Shown here: positions 11,700-23,329 of the stretch, piece by piece | Layout of the letters: each line of letters opens with the position of its first letter | How positions within the stretch are numbered: the first letter of the stretch is position 1 | NCBI RefSeq assembly: GCF_021347895.1 | Contig: NC_067119.1 | Span: forward strand, 6,274,534 to 6,338,533 | DNA from: Acanthochromis polyacanthus | Lineage: Eukaryota > Chordata > Actinopteri > Pomacentridae | DNA length: 64,000 bases | Reading direction: 5' to 3' | Notes under the pieces: generated by a model | Seen by the model: only the letters and a program-made list of their open reading frames with translations | Told to the model about the DNA's origin: nothing | Databases searched by the model: none | Position numbers and translations under genes: made by a program

Positions 11700-14100
11700 T
11701 GCTGATGCTGCAGGCATTAAATAAACTCAGAACAACTATTCCAAACTTCGAAAACAACAAACCTCAGCTCCCGTTAACGTCTTGCGGTTGTCATTGCTTC
11801 TTTAAGTATCTGTATAGTAAATACCTTTGGATTTAGTCGGACAAAACTAAACATTTGAGTGTCTGCTGTTGGGCTCTGAGAAATTATGATGCTAATATTT
11901 CATCAATTTTCTGACAGAAATTTACAGCTCATCTGTCACAGCATTAAATGATTAGTTGCAGTCCTAACTGAAGTAAGGAGGATTGTTCGTCACCCTTGTA
12001 ATAACCCTAATAGCTCATAAACACTTTACAAAGTTCTGCTTCTCTTTGTGTTTGTGATCCCATTAGATTGCCACATCAGGAGTGCTGACGTTAACAACAC
12101 TGCAAAGGCTTCATTACAGTGAAAAACATCCAGTTGTGTCCTGCTGTCTTCGCTGCATTTCCCCCAAGAAACTGTTAAAATTCCATCTCTTTAAGCCCGT
12201 TTCCTGCTGTGGTCGAAACTCAATTTGTTGTTGTCTCAGGGGCAATTTGGTAAAACAGCACACATGGTGGGAAACTACATTAAATGACAAAGTTTTCCAC
12301 CAGCTTCCCCCTGTTTGTCTGCAGGAGCTGCAAGGATTAAAATCACTGGGCTGCAGTGACTCAGAGGGTGTTATGAGGAGTTTGATTACATCCAGACCTG
12401 TAGGTGGCGCTGTGGAACCAGAGAAGGAGGAAGGACTTCTGGAGAAAAGTTGTTGTTAAACCTGCACTAGTTCACAGAAACACTACTTCCTTTGTAGCCT
12501 GCTAATTAAAACTAAATATATTTACTCTCTGAAGTAAATAAATGCATTTTATTGGGATGTTTTATCCACATTTTAAAAAGCCACATAATTGTCTGTAAAT
12601 ATGAGAATTTCAGCATGTAATGAGATGCTTTTATTTTCTGTCGTTGTGGTAGATTATTATACTGGCTCATTTTAACTTAACTTTATTTGCATAGCACTTC
12701 ACACACGACTTTTCCAAACTACAAAGAAAAAAAACAGCAAAATTAGCAGTTCAGAATGAGCTACTGCTGTTCATTTTACTTTGTTTGCACTCTTTTATTT
12801 AATATTTATTTGTTTTTTAGCTCCATCTGCTGATGAAGAACCTTAGGTGTAGTGGAAAGCTGTCTAAAAGAACTTTAAAAAAAAAAAAATCTTGTTTAGT
12901 ATCACATAGTCAAAACACAACCACAAGCAATCCTCCTGACCATGAATTAAGTCTGTCTAGAGCTCTGAGTGAAGAAAGAACCAAAGATGTTTGAAAACTG
13001 TGGAAATTATAGTTAGTAAGCAATTTTTAAATGTTAGATGATAAAAAAGAGTTGCAGCAATTGTATAATAAATGAAATAAATAATAAAAAATACACATTA
13101 CCCCATTTGATAGCCATGCACGGTGATAATTATCTAAAATGGACTGGAATTGTTAATAGAAATCAGAAGTGGGGGTTTATAGTTGCTTATATTCAACAGA
13201 TTGGACATACTGATGTCTAAATGAGTTTTTGCATGTGCTGTGACCCAATAACAAGAATCTCAGGCTTGTTTCACCAGATAATTGTTGATTCACAGCCAGA
13301 AAATGTGCGTAGTCGTTTGTCCTAATGTCCTATGATGAAATATTGTAATCAGAGCTGAATGATGGATGTTTTGTCTATAGGTGAATTTTCCCCCCTCAAG
13401 TACAGCAGCATCTCATCCACTAGGCTGCTTAAAATGTTGGTAAAAAATCAGAATGTTAGCTGCATGCTTTTAGATGGCATCAATGTGCACTTTACGGATA
13501 CAATCTGATTTTTATGGCTGATTTACAATGTCCATTCAATGATTCCTTTTATTTTGAAATATCCGTGACCTTCCACTAAGTTTCAGTTTCCAGCAAAGAA
13601 TCTGCTGCAAGGAATAAAGGATCAGTTTCTTTTTCCAGGAAATGCAGCAGATAAAAAAAGACTCAATCACTGAGCAGTCAGCAGGATGCCACCAAACGGC
13701 AGATTCTGGAAGTATTCTGAAGTTGGAATGGAATCAGCTGTGGAATAAGGAATCTCTATTGTTATTTTTATCACTGAAGTCTTGTATTTAATAAAGTGAT
13801 TCACTGATTATTTTTTAGTGTATTAATTTTCTGTCAAATGACCATTTTCATCAGTTTTCCCAAACCTATGATGTACTTATTCTATGTCTCGACCTTTATT
13901 GTGAAATCTCAAACCGGACGCCTGCTGCTAGCTTGACGGTTAAAACTCGTGTGCTGTCCGTCCTTGACTGTCATCGACGCACATGAGCTTCGAGCTTCTC
14001 ACCGTGACGTTAAACCGGAGCCACGGTATACAAACCGGCTACATTGAAAGAGAACCGGCCTCACACTGACCGGAGACCGGCTGATTTACTTACAACACAC
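11700..14100. other. Divergent intergenic region between mapk1 and grsf1
   Basis: This AT-rich spacer separates the divergently transcribed mapk1 and grsf1. A frame at 12082-12459 has no recognisable domain. A CTCF-like motif sits at 12397-12412. A short LINE-tail-like piece (CTTTATTTGCATAGCACTTCA) lies near 12680. I see no RNA gene. The last 200 bases (13910-14129) become GC-rich with repeated ACCGG motifs and are the likely grsf1 promoter. Confidence 0.6.
12397..12412 (+). promoter_or_regulatory. CTCF-like motif between mapk1 and grsf1
   Basis: CCTGTAGGTGGCGCTG fits the CTCF core (CCA/T-N-N-AGGTGGCGCT). It stands alone in the spacer between two divergent genes. This is a motif match read by eye, so occupancy is not shown. 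Confidence 0.4.
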
Positions 14101-14129
14101 CGTCTGTTGCTAACGGTACTGACGGTAGG
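13910..14129 (+). promoter_or_regulatory. grsf1: Likely grsf1 promoter and 5' UTR
   Basis: GC content rises sharply here compared with both flanks, with CpGs and several AACCGG/ACCGG motifs leading into the grsf1 ATG at 14130. No TATA box is seen. The exact start site cannot be set. Confidence 0.5.
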
Positions 14130-17100
14130 ATGTCCGGTACAGGGAGGTCTCTGCTGTCCCTCCTGCAGCGGTGTGTCGCAGTTAGACGGCTAACTTTACC
14201 GGCGACCGTCGTCAAAACAACACGGAGCGGCGGCTTCACTCAGAACCGGACCTGGAGCTCGGCGGCACGGACAGTCTGTCTGCGGAGGCTCGGTGAGCTG
14301 CAGCCCGCAGTGAGCAGCAGCCAGCGCGGCTTCTGTACCAAGGTTAGCCCCGGAGAGAGTTAGCATGAAGCGGGTCACCGAGAAACCCAGAAGGTCGTTA
14401 AAACGGAGCTAAAGATGTTTCTAGAAAACGTTTATAGGCCTTTACATTATATTATTTTACCAATGTCTATTATTAATTAGTTTAATCTTTAACAAGTACC
14501 GTGTTCAAGTACAATGTAAGTATTTTGTGGTAATATAATTTTTGAGGTACTTTTATAAGTAGAAAGCACCTCAAAAATTAGCACCTATGTTACTTTAAAC
14601 ATCTTCTCTGCTACTACATTCAAAGGCAAATATAGCCATATAATAATATGTAATTATAATATTATCTTAGTATTTCTTATTACTGTTCTATTTTAAGTTT
14701 ACTTTTGCTTGCTTAGTTTTTAAGTAACGTAGCTTACATATGCGTGGTTACTATTCTATTACGTACTAAATTTATTCTCATGTATTATTATTATTGCTGT
14801 TATCTTAATTTACCAATATCTGGCACAGGAATTTACTTCCAGCTTAATAAAGTTTTATTTTAACTTTATTGTTCTCAAAGGGATTTATTCACAAAATACA
14901 ATTATATAACTTAAGAGTGTTAATTACTTAAAATAAAAATATTTATGCTGCAATAAAACTAGAATAAATAAGTCGTACTTGCAATGATACTGAAGTAGTA
15001 AAGTAATATCAAACGCGATGAAGAAATACTGCAGATAAAATGACAAATACTATGCAAATAACAAAATATCACAGCTGAAAAATGACACATTTCATATCAC
15101 AATGGCATCATTTTTAAATGTTGTATATGTTATGTATCATTTGTGAGCTGTTCTAACTAGTATCTACAATGACAAACAAAGAAAAGAAAAAGGTAGTATA
15201 GAAGATTGAAGTGTATGTCGAAGCAAACCATTTTCTTTATTTGCTGTGCCTCCAGCAAGTCAGTAGCTAAACCATTTAAATAAAAAAATGTGATGTAAAA
15301 AAATAAATTTAGTAAAACTCAAAGGTTGCAATTAAGGATACACGTATCTGAACCATTCATGCCAACCTTCTTGAGTGACAGTCACGCTTCTGATTGTATC
15401 TCGTGATTATTGTCTGTTACATGTTTTAAGTCTGTACACATTATCGTCTCCAAATCATTCAGCTCCATCTGACTTTTACCTTTCAGACAGGACCGTCCTG
15501 TGAAGATGAATACCCTCCACTGCCGGCCTACCAGCCCGAATCAGAACAGACACAGACCAAAGAGGTTTACATCGTCCAGGTTAAAGGTCTACCGTGGTCA
15601 TGCACCACTCTGGACCTCCTTCACTTCTTCTCAGGTGAGAGTCTGAAGACCAACACACCTTCTGTTTATTACTGTGTAAGTACAATGTATTTAAATGTAA
15701 GGATTTAGTCTTACTAGGTTGGACCAAGTAACAATTTTAGTTTTAGCACAGCACTAGTCTCAACTGCATGGAAGCACATCACACAATCAACGTACTTTAA
15801 GTTGGGTGAAGTGATTTTGTGAAGACTTTGGTGACATTTTAGCATCAATATTGGTCAAAAAACACTTTCTTACAAACTAAAACGTCCATAAAAATGAGAC
15901 TTGAAGATGGAGAATTGTCTGGGTGACCCCAAACTTTTGAACGACAGCGTACATCCTGTGTCATATTTGAGTCGATGTAAACCGTAAATATTACCGTGTT
16001 TCAGAGTGTAGGATCCGTGAGGGGGAGAGGGGGATCCATCTGTCTGTGGACCGGCTGGGGAGGCCGACGGGTCAGGCCTTCATCGAGATCGAGCACGAGG
16101 AGGACGTCAGCAAAGCTCTGGAGAAGCACCGGCAGTACATCGGTCCACGATACGTTGAAGGTTCGCCTCTCTGGCTTCCACACAGAAAACTGGAATACAC
16201 AGCAAGAAAATAGCACATATGTGACTAGAAAGCTTTATAACAACTGGATTTAATTTAGCTGCTTCAGTTTTAGGGTCCTGGTGGTGTGGGTGCACGTTTA
16301 CTGACCCACCGTGCGGTATTCCTGTCCTGAATGAGTTTTAATATCTAGATCAACTCCTTTTTAATGTGTTATTATAAAACTCACAACAGCACATCTTAAA
16401 CTGTCCCTCAAAGATCAGATAGTACAGAATATAGACTGTGTATAACATTAGATGTAGCAAGTATAGCATCATCTTTTCCTGTTTGAAGTCAGAACTTTTC
16501 AAGTTTAGTTGTACAAGTGATGTATTTCACATCCTGAAAATACAACCTCCTACCTGAGACTTAAGCAAGCATTAGCTAACTGGAAACAACAACCAGTCCA
16601 CACAGTGTTGGGTACTTTATCCACATTCTGCCAACAGGGCAGGTGTCTAAATCAACACCTAACTTATAGAAATACTCTGTGACAGCAACCTGTGAGGTTC
16701 TCGTTTATGTAAAAGTTTCAGAGATGGATTGAGATTCAACAGCAGGTGAAAGTGCTGCCAATTAGCTACCACATCATAGGCACTAAAGTTATTGTTAACC
16801 CGTTTGATATGCAACATGGGTCAAAAGTGACTCAAATCCAATGGAAAATGGATATCTCCTGACTCCCACTGTGCATCAAAGGGTCACAGAGGTCATAATA
16901 TGCACATTTACAGGTTTATAATTATGTTTACGGGACAATCCTGCTCATGTAAATCATAAAAATCCCTCTCTCAGTGTCTGAGGTGACGAACAGTGATGCT
17001 GAAGCCATCCTGAAGAAATCCATCCAGCCTCCATCAGACGGAGTTGTGAGGCTCAGAGGGATTCCCTTCACCTGCACAGAGAACGACATCGTTCACTTCT

Positions 17101-17778
17101 TTTCAGGTAAACTGACACCTATGTTGGTAACTGAAATTGTGAGTTCATCCTTGAGGTGTTTTCTTTGTTTTCATATTATAATTAATTCAACTTTCGACTC
17201 TGTTATTCTCGAACTTCTTATGATTTCACAGCTCATTCTGCTCATTTGCTGCACCACCATTATAAAAGATGCTTTGGTTGGATCTATTTGTGTCAGCTGG
17301 GATCATTTTCAATATAAAAAAATGTTATTTGATCCTTTAAATTGCCAGTAACAAATGTTTTCTTTGGTCACTGCAGGTAATAACACTCACAGGCTACTTA
17401 CTTCGTGTGATTTCCAGGTTTGGATATTGTGCAGAACGGCATCACCATCGTCACAGACGCCAAAGGAAGAAAGTCTGGGGAGGCTTTTGTGCAGTTTACC
17501 TCTCAGGAAGCAGCAGATGAAGCTCTGCAGAGAGACAGGGACCTCATAGGAAGCAGGTAGGACGCTGCAGATTAACAGACTTATTACATATTTTGAAACA
17601 GAAAAACTCAGTGTGAAAGCTTGAAATGTAGTAAAAAGCTTTTGGAAGATTCAAACTAAGATTTGAAGGTAATGTGCCTTGAGAGGAAGACAAAATTGAA
17701 ACATTTTTAAAAGACTAGAAAAGCACTCAGAGCGCAGACCTCCACCAGGCCATCTCTCAATTGTGCAGATGGGCAATC

Positions 17779-17816
<38 letters not shown>

Positions 17817-19035
17817 TTACAGCATAACTCATACAGTTATGGACGGATTTTCACCACATGTTTACAGAATGTCCGGAAGAGCAAAAGTAACAATCAATTA
17901 GATTTTGGCGGTGATCCGGATCACCGTCTGGATCCAGGATTTTTTTGAAGGACTCTGTACCATTGAGAGATGGCCCATCTCAGGTGCGCTGAGAGAGCAG
18001 CTCATCCATTCTTTGTTGAACCCGTGAATTAAAATCATCCATGGAGTAGCCGGGGGCTTGGATGAAGGTGTGCTCGCCTTTGCCACTCTCCAAATCCACA
18101 ACTCGGTGCTTGATATCAGCCGCGTTAATGCTTAGGAGAATGCAGAACACTACGGACGCCACAGAACATAAAGACGAGATTATGTTCAGCGCTGTCGTGC
18201 GGTAATATTGTCGCTTGTGAGACGCCACTTCTTTCGCCATTTTCGCCTCCACGCACTTAGATGCTCCTCTTGCCTCCCCGATCTCCATTTAACTACAACT
18301 ACAAGCGCCGTTGAGAGCAAACCGCATCTGGCGAGGAGTGACGAATTTATTGGCACACTATCTCTCCGTGCGTGCGTGTGTTTGTATGTCTGCGACGCGG
18401 CGCACAGTGGGCTGTATGGGGGCAGCAGCGGACAGACGAGCGCTGCACGTCTCCTGTCTGCCATCTCTCAATTGTACAGAGTCCTTCAAAAAAAAATCCT
18501 GGATCCAGACGGTGATCCGGATCACCTCCAAAATCTAATTGATTGTTACTTTTGCTCTTCCGGACATCCTGTAAAAATTTGGTGAAAATCCGTCCATGAC
18601 GTTTTGAGTTATGCTGTTAACAGACAAACAAACAGACAGACAAACAAACTCCGGTGATTACATAACCTCCTGGCCGAGGTAAAAAGCAAATGCAAAATAA
18701 TGCCTACAGGGATTGGACTGTTTTTCCAGCTGATCAAAGCCTTATTTAAGCCTCTAAAACTGTTTCAAGCTTGCAGAAACTCAGAATCAGTCAGAAAGTA
18801 GCAAATGTCACGGCTCAAATACAAACAAACTCATCTTTGTGATTACATTAATTCTTCTTTTACTGTTTGTAATATTTGCAGATATATCGAGGTATTTCCC
18901 AGCACAAGTGAAGACATTCAGACTACTTTGAGGAGCAAGAGTTCTCCTCAGACTCAGACCAGCTCTCAGTCAGCAAACAGGTCTACCTTTCAGACCAACT
19001 CCAGAAGTGGTGAGGAGATTTTAGGACTCATTTTA

Positions 19036-19093
<58 letters not shown>

Positions 19094-20562
19094 GTGGGAC
19101 ACGATAAGGAAATTAATCTAATTAATTACAGGCTTTGTAATTAATTAATCACAATATCACACTTTTGTCAAATAGCAATATTTGACACAATAAAGTTTTT
19201 CAATTCTAATAAAATTGTGGGTGCCAGTTGACTCAATGAATAGACATACACGAGTTTATAATTTAGAATCTATAAAAACTTTAAAATGGGACATATAGTA
19301 AAAGGTGATTTGAGTGACTTAAAGCCTGGATTTAGTAGGTTTCCCCATTGTATGGCACATAACATCAGCATAAATAGTTCAAAAAGTTGGAAATCCATAG
19401 ATTCATTCTGTTTTCATAGTTTCTGGGTCTGATAAATGGTGTCATTTTGATGTTTGTTTTTTTAGGAATATAAATGGGTTAGTAGATACTGGTGAAGTAG
19501 GGGGATCTTTCATACATATGTGAAGTCTTTACCTGTTGTTAACATTTAGTTTTTACTAAAAACGTTCATCCCGGTGATGTTTTTTCTCCCCCAGTTTCCC
19601 CTCAGAGCTCGACCGTGCCGCTGCATTACATCCACATGAGAGGACTTCCTTTCCAGGTTTCTGGAGAAGATATCGCCAAGGTAACAGAACGTTAAGAGAT
19701 GCTGAAGCTGACTCTGCTCTGAGGAGCTGATGTGACCAGAAGACGTTTGTTCTTTCTCTTTCAGTTCTTCCATCCTCTAGTCGTGTCTAAGATCCTGATT
19801 GAATGTGGTCCTAACGGGAGGCCGACCGGGGAAGCTGATGTTTACTTTAGTTGCCATAGAGACGCCTTGGCGGCCATGTCCAGAGACAGAATGAACATAG
19901 GTGAGAACGTTAAACACAGATGTTTCAGACCAGCCTTAAGTTTACATGAGATTAGACAGAAAAAATAAGCAAAACTTAAAGCAAACGGCTCACCCTGAAC
20001 TAAAAGCTACACTGAGAATAATACAGTTTAATACAGCAGTTCTGTAATGGATCTGCTGTTTGTGAAGGTTCTGATGTTCAGCTCTTGTTTTAAGTGTCTC
20101 AGAAATGTTGGTTCACTTGTGTGGTCATCCAGCAGGCTGCAGATTTTTGGTGCTGTTGGACTTTGTTATGCAGAATGTTGTTTAAATGGGATAGCAGTAA
20201 AATGCAGCACAATCCTGTAGCACCAAAAACTGCAGCTTTCAAGGTGACGATACATGTCGAATCAACATATAGACAGTTTTTACAAAAGCAGAAGATCGTA
20301 ACCTTCATGAAGGGAGGATGAATAGAGTAGAATCACTTTATTCATCCCCAAAGGGAAATTCAGTTAAATAATAAAAATAAAGTTAATAGTTAAAAAGTTA
20401 AATAAATTCAGTTAAATAATAAACTAAAAGTGATTATTTCAACCCTGTAAAACCCACTGCTGCAAAAATACATCCGTTTTATTTCTTTTTATTTAATTAT
20501 ATTTTTTATTATCTATATCTAAATAAATCTTTTATTTTTGCTCATTTTTTAAATTAATATAA

Positions 20563-20604
<42 letters not shown>

Positions 20605-20623
20605 AATATACATATTTTAATTA

Positions 20624-20668
<45 letters not shown>

Positions 20669-20761
20669 TTTAAACATTTTTTTCAATTATTCTTTATTAT
20701 TTTTATCTAAATAAATAGACATAAATTTTGCTCATTTTTTGTCTATTTTTGGGTTTTACGG

Positions 20762-20804
<43 letters not shown>

Positions 20805-22291
20805 AGGTTTTTGCTTACATTTTTTATTAGTTTTTTTTTATTTAGATATGAATATACATGTATTATTTTTGCTCACTTTTCTTCTATATTTGGGTTTTAC
20901 AGGATTAACCCTTTAAGCTTCAGTCAATTCCAGCCGTTTTCAGTACAAAAAATCGCTAATATTCTATTTTTAAATAAAAAAAATTACGAAAAATACGGGG
21001 AATATTGGACGCGCATCGGGAGGTGCATTTCCTTGAAAACGACCGATTCGGGGATTTTATACCGACTTCAGGACATGTTTTGGACAAAATAGTTTACTGG
21101 CTTGTGCCATCTGATGTAAAAGGTTGGATTATGGCCGTTTTTTGTGGAATCTTTTTTTTTGTGTGTAATAATAAACCTGGAAATGTGAGTCGCGCTGTGT
21201 GCTTTGAAGCCGTGTATAGAGAACGGATGGATGAATATTTGTTTTTGTCGGACAAATGTGTTTTTCTCACCCGCTGTGGTAATCGCATCTGAAAGTGGTT
21301 TATACCGGCGGATTCATGAGAATCTAAGCTTTCCATCGGTATATAGTGTTTGTATAATCGCGTTTGCACCCGTCGGACATTCTTGAAATTCCTATGCAAA
21401 TTAGTAGGTGTACCGCCGGTGGTACACTGAAGCTTAAAGGGTTACGTGATTATGCACTCACTTATGTTGTATAAAATAATAAAAATGAGGCTCTGAATCA
21501 CGTTTTAATTTCCCATGTGGACTCTAACCTCCACCCAGAGGTGCACACATACTGTAACCTCCATGTCTGTCTTTTACGCTGTAAGCTGCTATATTTAGTT
21601 TAATATTGTGGTCAGTACTCCTGTTCTGAAAGGTCAGGCTTTCACTCTGTCCTCTGTTGGTTTTTGCAGGTAGTTAAATGAAAAATGCATGTATGAATCC
21701 ACACAAATAATCCAGAAATTGATTTGTCTAAAGCCGGAACTACAACAGCACGATAAAAACAAATAGCCAGAACCTTTTTCTAGTGGTCAACACTCCACTG
21801 TTTAGTCTTTAACTTCAGAAAAAGCTTTCATTTTTCTGAAAAGACACATATCTTTCAGTTTAACATCTAATTGTTGTCATTTTCAGTAAAACTATGAATC
21901 TTTAAAGCATCTTAAATGCCTGGGATTTAATAAATAAAGTGATAATAGTGAAATATCTCGATTTGGTTAAATTTTCAAACTAAATGACACGTGACATAGG
22001 AGTAGTTCTATTGCAAAGATGAAAATCCAGAGATTTATTCTATTTTCTGTGAACAATTTTTGTTCTTAATGACAGCATCCTGTTTAAACTGGCTCATTAG
22101 AAACTAGAGGCCACAATCTAAATGATTTTATCTCATGTTTTGGAACATTTTCCACATATTTGTAGTTTATAATGAGACATACCCATTACATAATGATCTT
22201 CACTGTTCAGAATTAATCTTCATGTTTGTTTTCAGGCCACAGATACATCGAGTTGTTCCTGAACTCTGTACCAGACTGTGATGGGAGATGA
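14130..22291 (+). CDS. grsf1: grsf1: G-rich sequence factor 1, complete gene, nine coding exons
   Basis: Joined exons are 14130-14342, 15487-15634, 16005-16160, 16975-17106, 17418-17556, 18882-19009, 19595-19680, 19765-19900 and 22236-22291. They form 1194 nt, 397 aa and stop TGA, with the frame kept at every GT-AG junction. The product binds G-rich RNA and in other vertebrates works in mitochondrial RNA granules. Residues 1-71 (exon 1) are Arg/Ser/Thr-rich without acids for the first 40 residues, as in a mitochondrial presequence. Three quasi-RRMs follow at about 98-173 ([18 protein letters not shown]), 196-267 ([16 protein letters not shown]) and 317-387 ([15 protein letters not shown]). 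A Ser/Gln-rich linker lies at about 268-315. The order and the WS/PF RNP2 signature are those of the hnRNP F/H-GRSF1 family. The presequence and human 4q13 synteny pick GRSF1. It is shorter than the human protein (480 aa), mostly at the N-terminus. The intron 3 donor (GTTCGC) is weak. Confidence 0.95.
15912..15953 (+). repeat. End fragment of the 370-bp MITE
   Basis: GTCTGGGTGACCCCAAACTT followed by TTGAACGACAGCGTAC is the terminal inverted repeat of the MITE seen whole at 35820-36190. Here only one end remains, in grsf1 intron 2. Confidence 0.75.
17780..17816. repeat. (TCTG)n microsatellite
   Basis: About nine TCTG units lie at the outer edge of the left fold-back arm. This is the same motif class that ends several repeats in this window (29650, 32020). 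Confidence 0.9.
17980..18288 (-). pseudogene. Captured collagen-XXV-like first exon (transmembrane N-terminus) inside the fold-back
   Basis: An open frame of 102 codons lies between the arms. It has a basic cytoplasmic start (residues 1-32), one hydrophobic segment (about 33-55, [20 protein letters not shown]) and an extracellular stretch reading [14 protein letters not shown] and later [13 protein letters not shown]. This layout and these two stretches parallel the N-terminus of the transmembrane collagen alpha-1(XXV), where a DLQARIAALESAKG-type stretch is followed by an ERLLAQK-type one. The frame stops just where the collagen exon would be expected to splice onward, and no collagen Gly-X-Y repeats follow. 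The 170 bp upstream (18289-18460) looks like a CpG-bearing 5' UTR. It is most likely a copied gene fragment, but the frame is intact and could still be expressed. Collagen XIII or XXIII is a less close alternative. Confidence 0.55.
19036..19093. repeat. (CTAT)n microsatellite in grsf1 intron 6
   Basis: Fourteen uninterrupted CTAT units lie just after the exon 6 donor. Confidence 0.97.
19105..19190 (-). repeat. End fragment of the hAT-like element found at 30420-31080
   Basis: TCTAATTAATTACAGGCTTT, then a TAATTAATTAATCACA segment and TTTTGTCAAATAGCAA, match the reverse complement of the right end of the 30420-31080 element. It lies directly against the CTAT microsatellite in intron 6. Confidence 0.65.
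20318..20370. repeat. LINE 3'-tail-like fragment
   Basis: AATAGAGTAGAATCACTTTA then TTCATCCCCAAAGGGAAATTC is the familiar 3' tail of fish LINE-derived repeats. Only the tail is present, in grsf1 intron 8. Confidence 0.5.
20520..20905. repeat. AT-rich block with three (AT)n tracts and a short tandem unit
   Basis: Alternating AT tracts lie at about 20569-20597, 20630-20662 and 20764-20800. They are separated by copies of a TTTTGCTCATTTTTT / GGGTTTTAC unit (about 20540, 20725-20762, 20867-20900). Confidence 0.85.
20905..21445. mobile_element. piggyBac-like MITE in grsf1 intron 8
   Basis: The element has perfect 16-bp terminal inverted repeats, CCCTTTAAGCTTCAGT at 20909-20924 and its reverse complement at 21426-21441. 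They are flanked by TTAA on the left (20905-20908) and TTAC on the right (21442-21445, one change from TTAA). Ends starting CCCTTT beside TTAA are the piggyBac signature. The 533-bp body has no transposase frame, so it must have been moved in trans. Its left subterminal sequence recurs near 51330-51395. Confidence 0.75.
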
Positions 22292-22600
22292 AGAACAGCA
22301 GAAATGCACATCTGTAAACATCTCTGATCATCTTTCAGGTTCATTAATTTACATGTTTAAGAAGACGGAACACAGAATCTCTTTAAGACCGTTCACAGTT
22401 TGTAATATCTGGATCAGTGCAGCTTTAATTTAGTAAGATGTTGTTTTAAAATCATGTTTTTTTTTTATCTTCAGACTGATAATATTTTCTCTCCTGCAGG
22501 TGAATGTGGACATACTGAAGCCAAACACACATATACAGGAGAATCATGTTGAACTTCCAGTCTGACATCAAACAATAAACATTCCTGGTGTCCATGAAAC
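22292..22600 (+). other. grsf1: grsf1 3' UTR with polyadenylation signal
   Basis: After the TGA (22289-22291) the sequence is non-coding. An AATAAA signal at 22574-22579 is followed by CATTCCTGG and a T/G-rich stretch, placing cleavage near 22595-22605. A CTCCTGCAG acceptor-like site near 22492 could indicate a spliced 3' UTR form, but this is not required. Confidence 0.7.
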
Positions 22601-23325
22601 TAACTCACTTGTCTTCATTTATCAGAATTTATAATTAAATTTTATTATGAGTGATTTGCATCATTGAAATGTCAGAACATTATTTAAAAAGCACATTTAA
22701 AATTATTTCCAACAGAGAAATAAGATTAAAGACAGTAATTTACCCAACGAGTTTAAATATAAAACCCTACAATATTATTTATCATACAGATTTGGCTTTA
22801 TATTATGTACTATCACAAATTATCTTACTCTTTTAAAGTTTAGATGACATAAAATGTGACTTTTTAACATGCTGGAGATGTATTCTCATTATTTTTGTTA
22901 ATGGATATTTTTTTCGCTTAATCCAAATGTTTTAAATGCTTTTTTGTGAATGTTCTTAAAATATGGAATCAATTCAGTTATTTTTAGGATTTTTACTCAT
23001 TTTAAAAACTATTTACAATCATTTTCTTGCCAAATTTGGGTGATTTTTTTTTTTAATAAAGGGAAACTTTTAAGTAATTATTGGAATTTTCTTCCTGAAA
23101 GTTTTGCAAATTTTCAGAAATTTGGGGAATTTTTTTGCTGAATTTTTTTTTTTTACTTTTTTTTTCAGACAAGGAAGCAACATTTTTTGGTACCCATAAA
23201 TGAGGACAACAGGAGACTTAAAATTACTTATTAGACATTTTAAAAGCTCCTTTCTGGAGGGGCTGCTGTTAGTTTTTGCTTTGCAGGAGCTGAAGATGAT
23301 CTGAAATAATCCAGAGCCGAACACC
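22600..23325. other. Tail-to-tail intergenic region between grsf1 and rufy3
   Basis: About 730 bp of AT-rich sequence separates the two polyadenylation signals. It contains T-runs and no recognisable gene. The short frames at 22651 and 22950 are compositional. Confidence 0.7.
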
Positions 23326-23329
23326 ATTG

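Larger units (their letters stand above)
17719..18683. mobile_element. Inverted-repeat (fold-back) insertion in grsf1 intron 5 carrying foreign sequence
   Basis: Two inverted copies of a retroelement-tail-like sequence face each other. The left arm (about 17819-17973) and the right arm (18461 to about 18680) both contain, in opposite sense, CCATCTCTCAAT, GTACAGAGTCCTTC, TCCTGGATCCAGACGGTGAT and CTAATTGATTGTTACTTTTG, and end towards a TCTG/CAGA tract. A further short direct copy of CCATCTCTCAATTG occurs at 17750. The arms enclose 487 bp (17974-18460) of GC-richer, non-repetitive sequence with an open frame. The arms resemble the 3' region of a non-LTR (RTE-like) element ending near GGCCGAGGTAA. 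The family assignment is from memory of similar fish repeats and is tentative. Confidence 0.75.

Noticed and set aside
11560..11760. Tyr-Leu-Ser-Ile repeat frame
   Set aside because: Translation of the GATA microsatellite. Similar frames at 18805 and 51678 have the same cause.
12082..12459. 125-codon frame upstream of grsf1
   Set aside because: No homology seen, mixed composition, and no splice partner.
18208..18585. 125-codon plus-strand frame across the fold-back
   Set aside because: Antisense to the collagen-like frame and continuing into the repeat arm.
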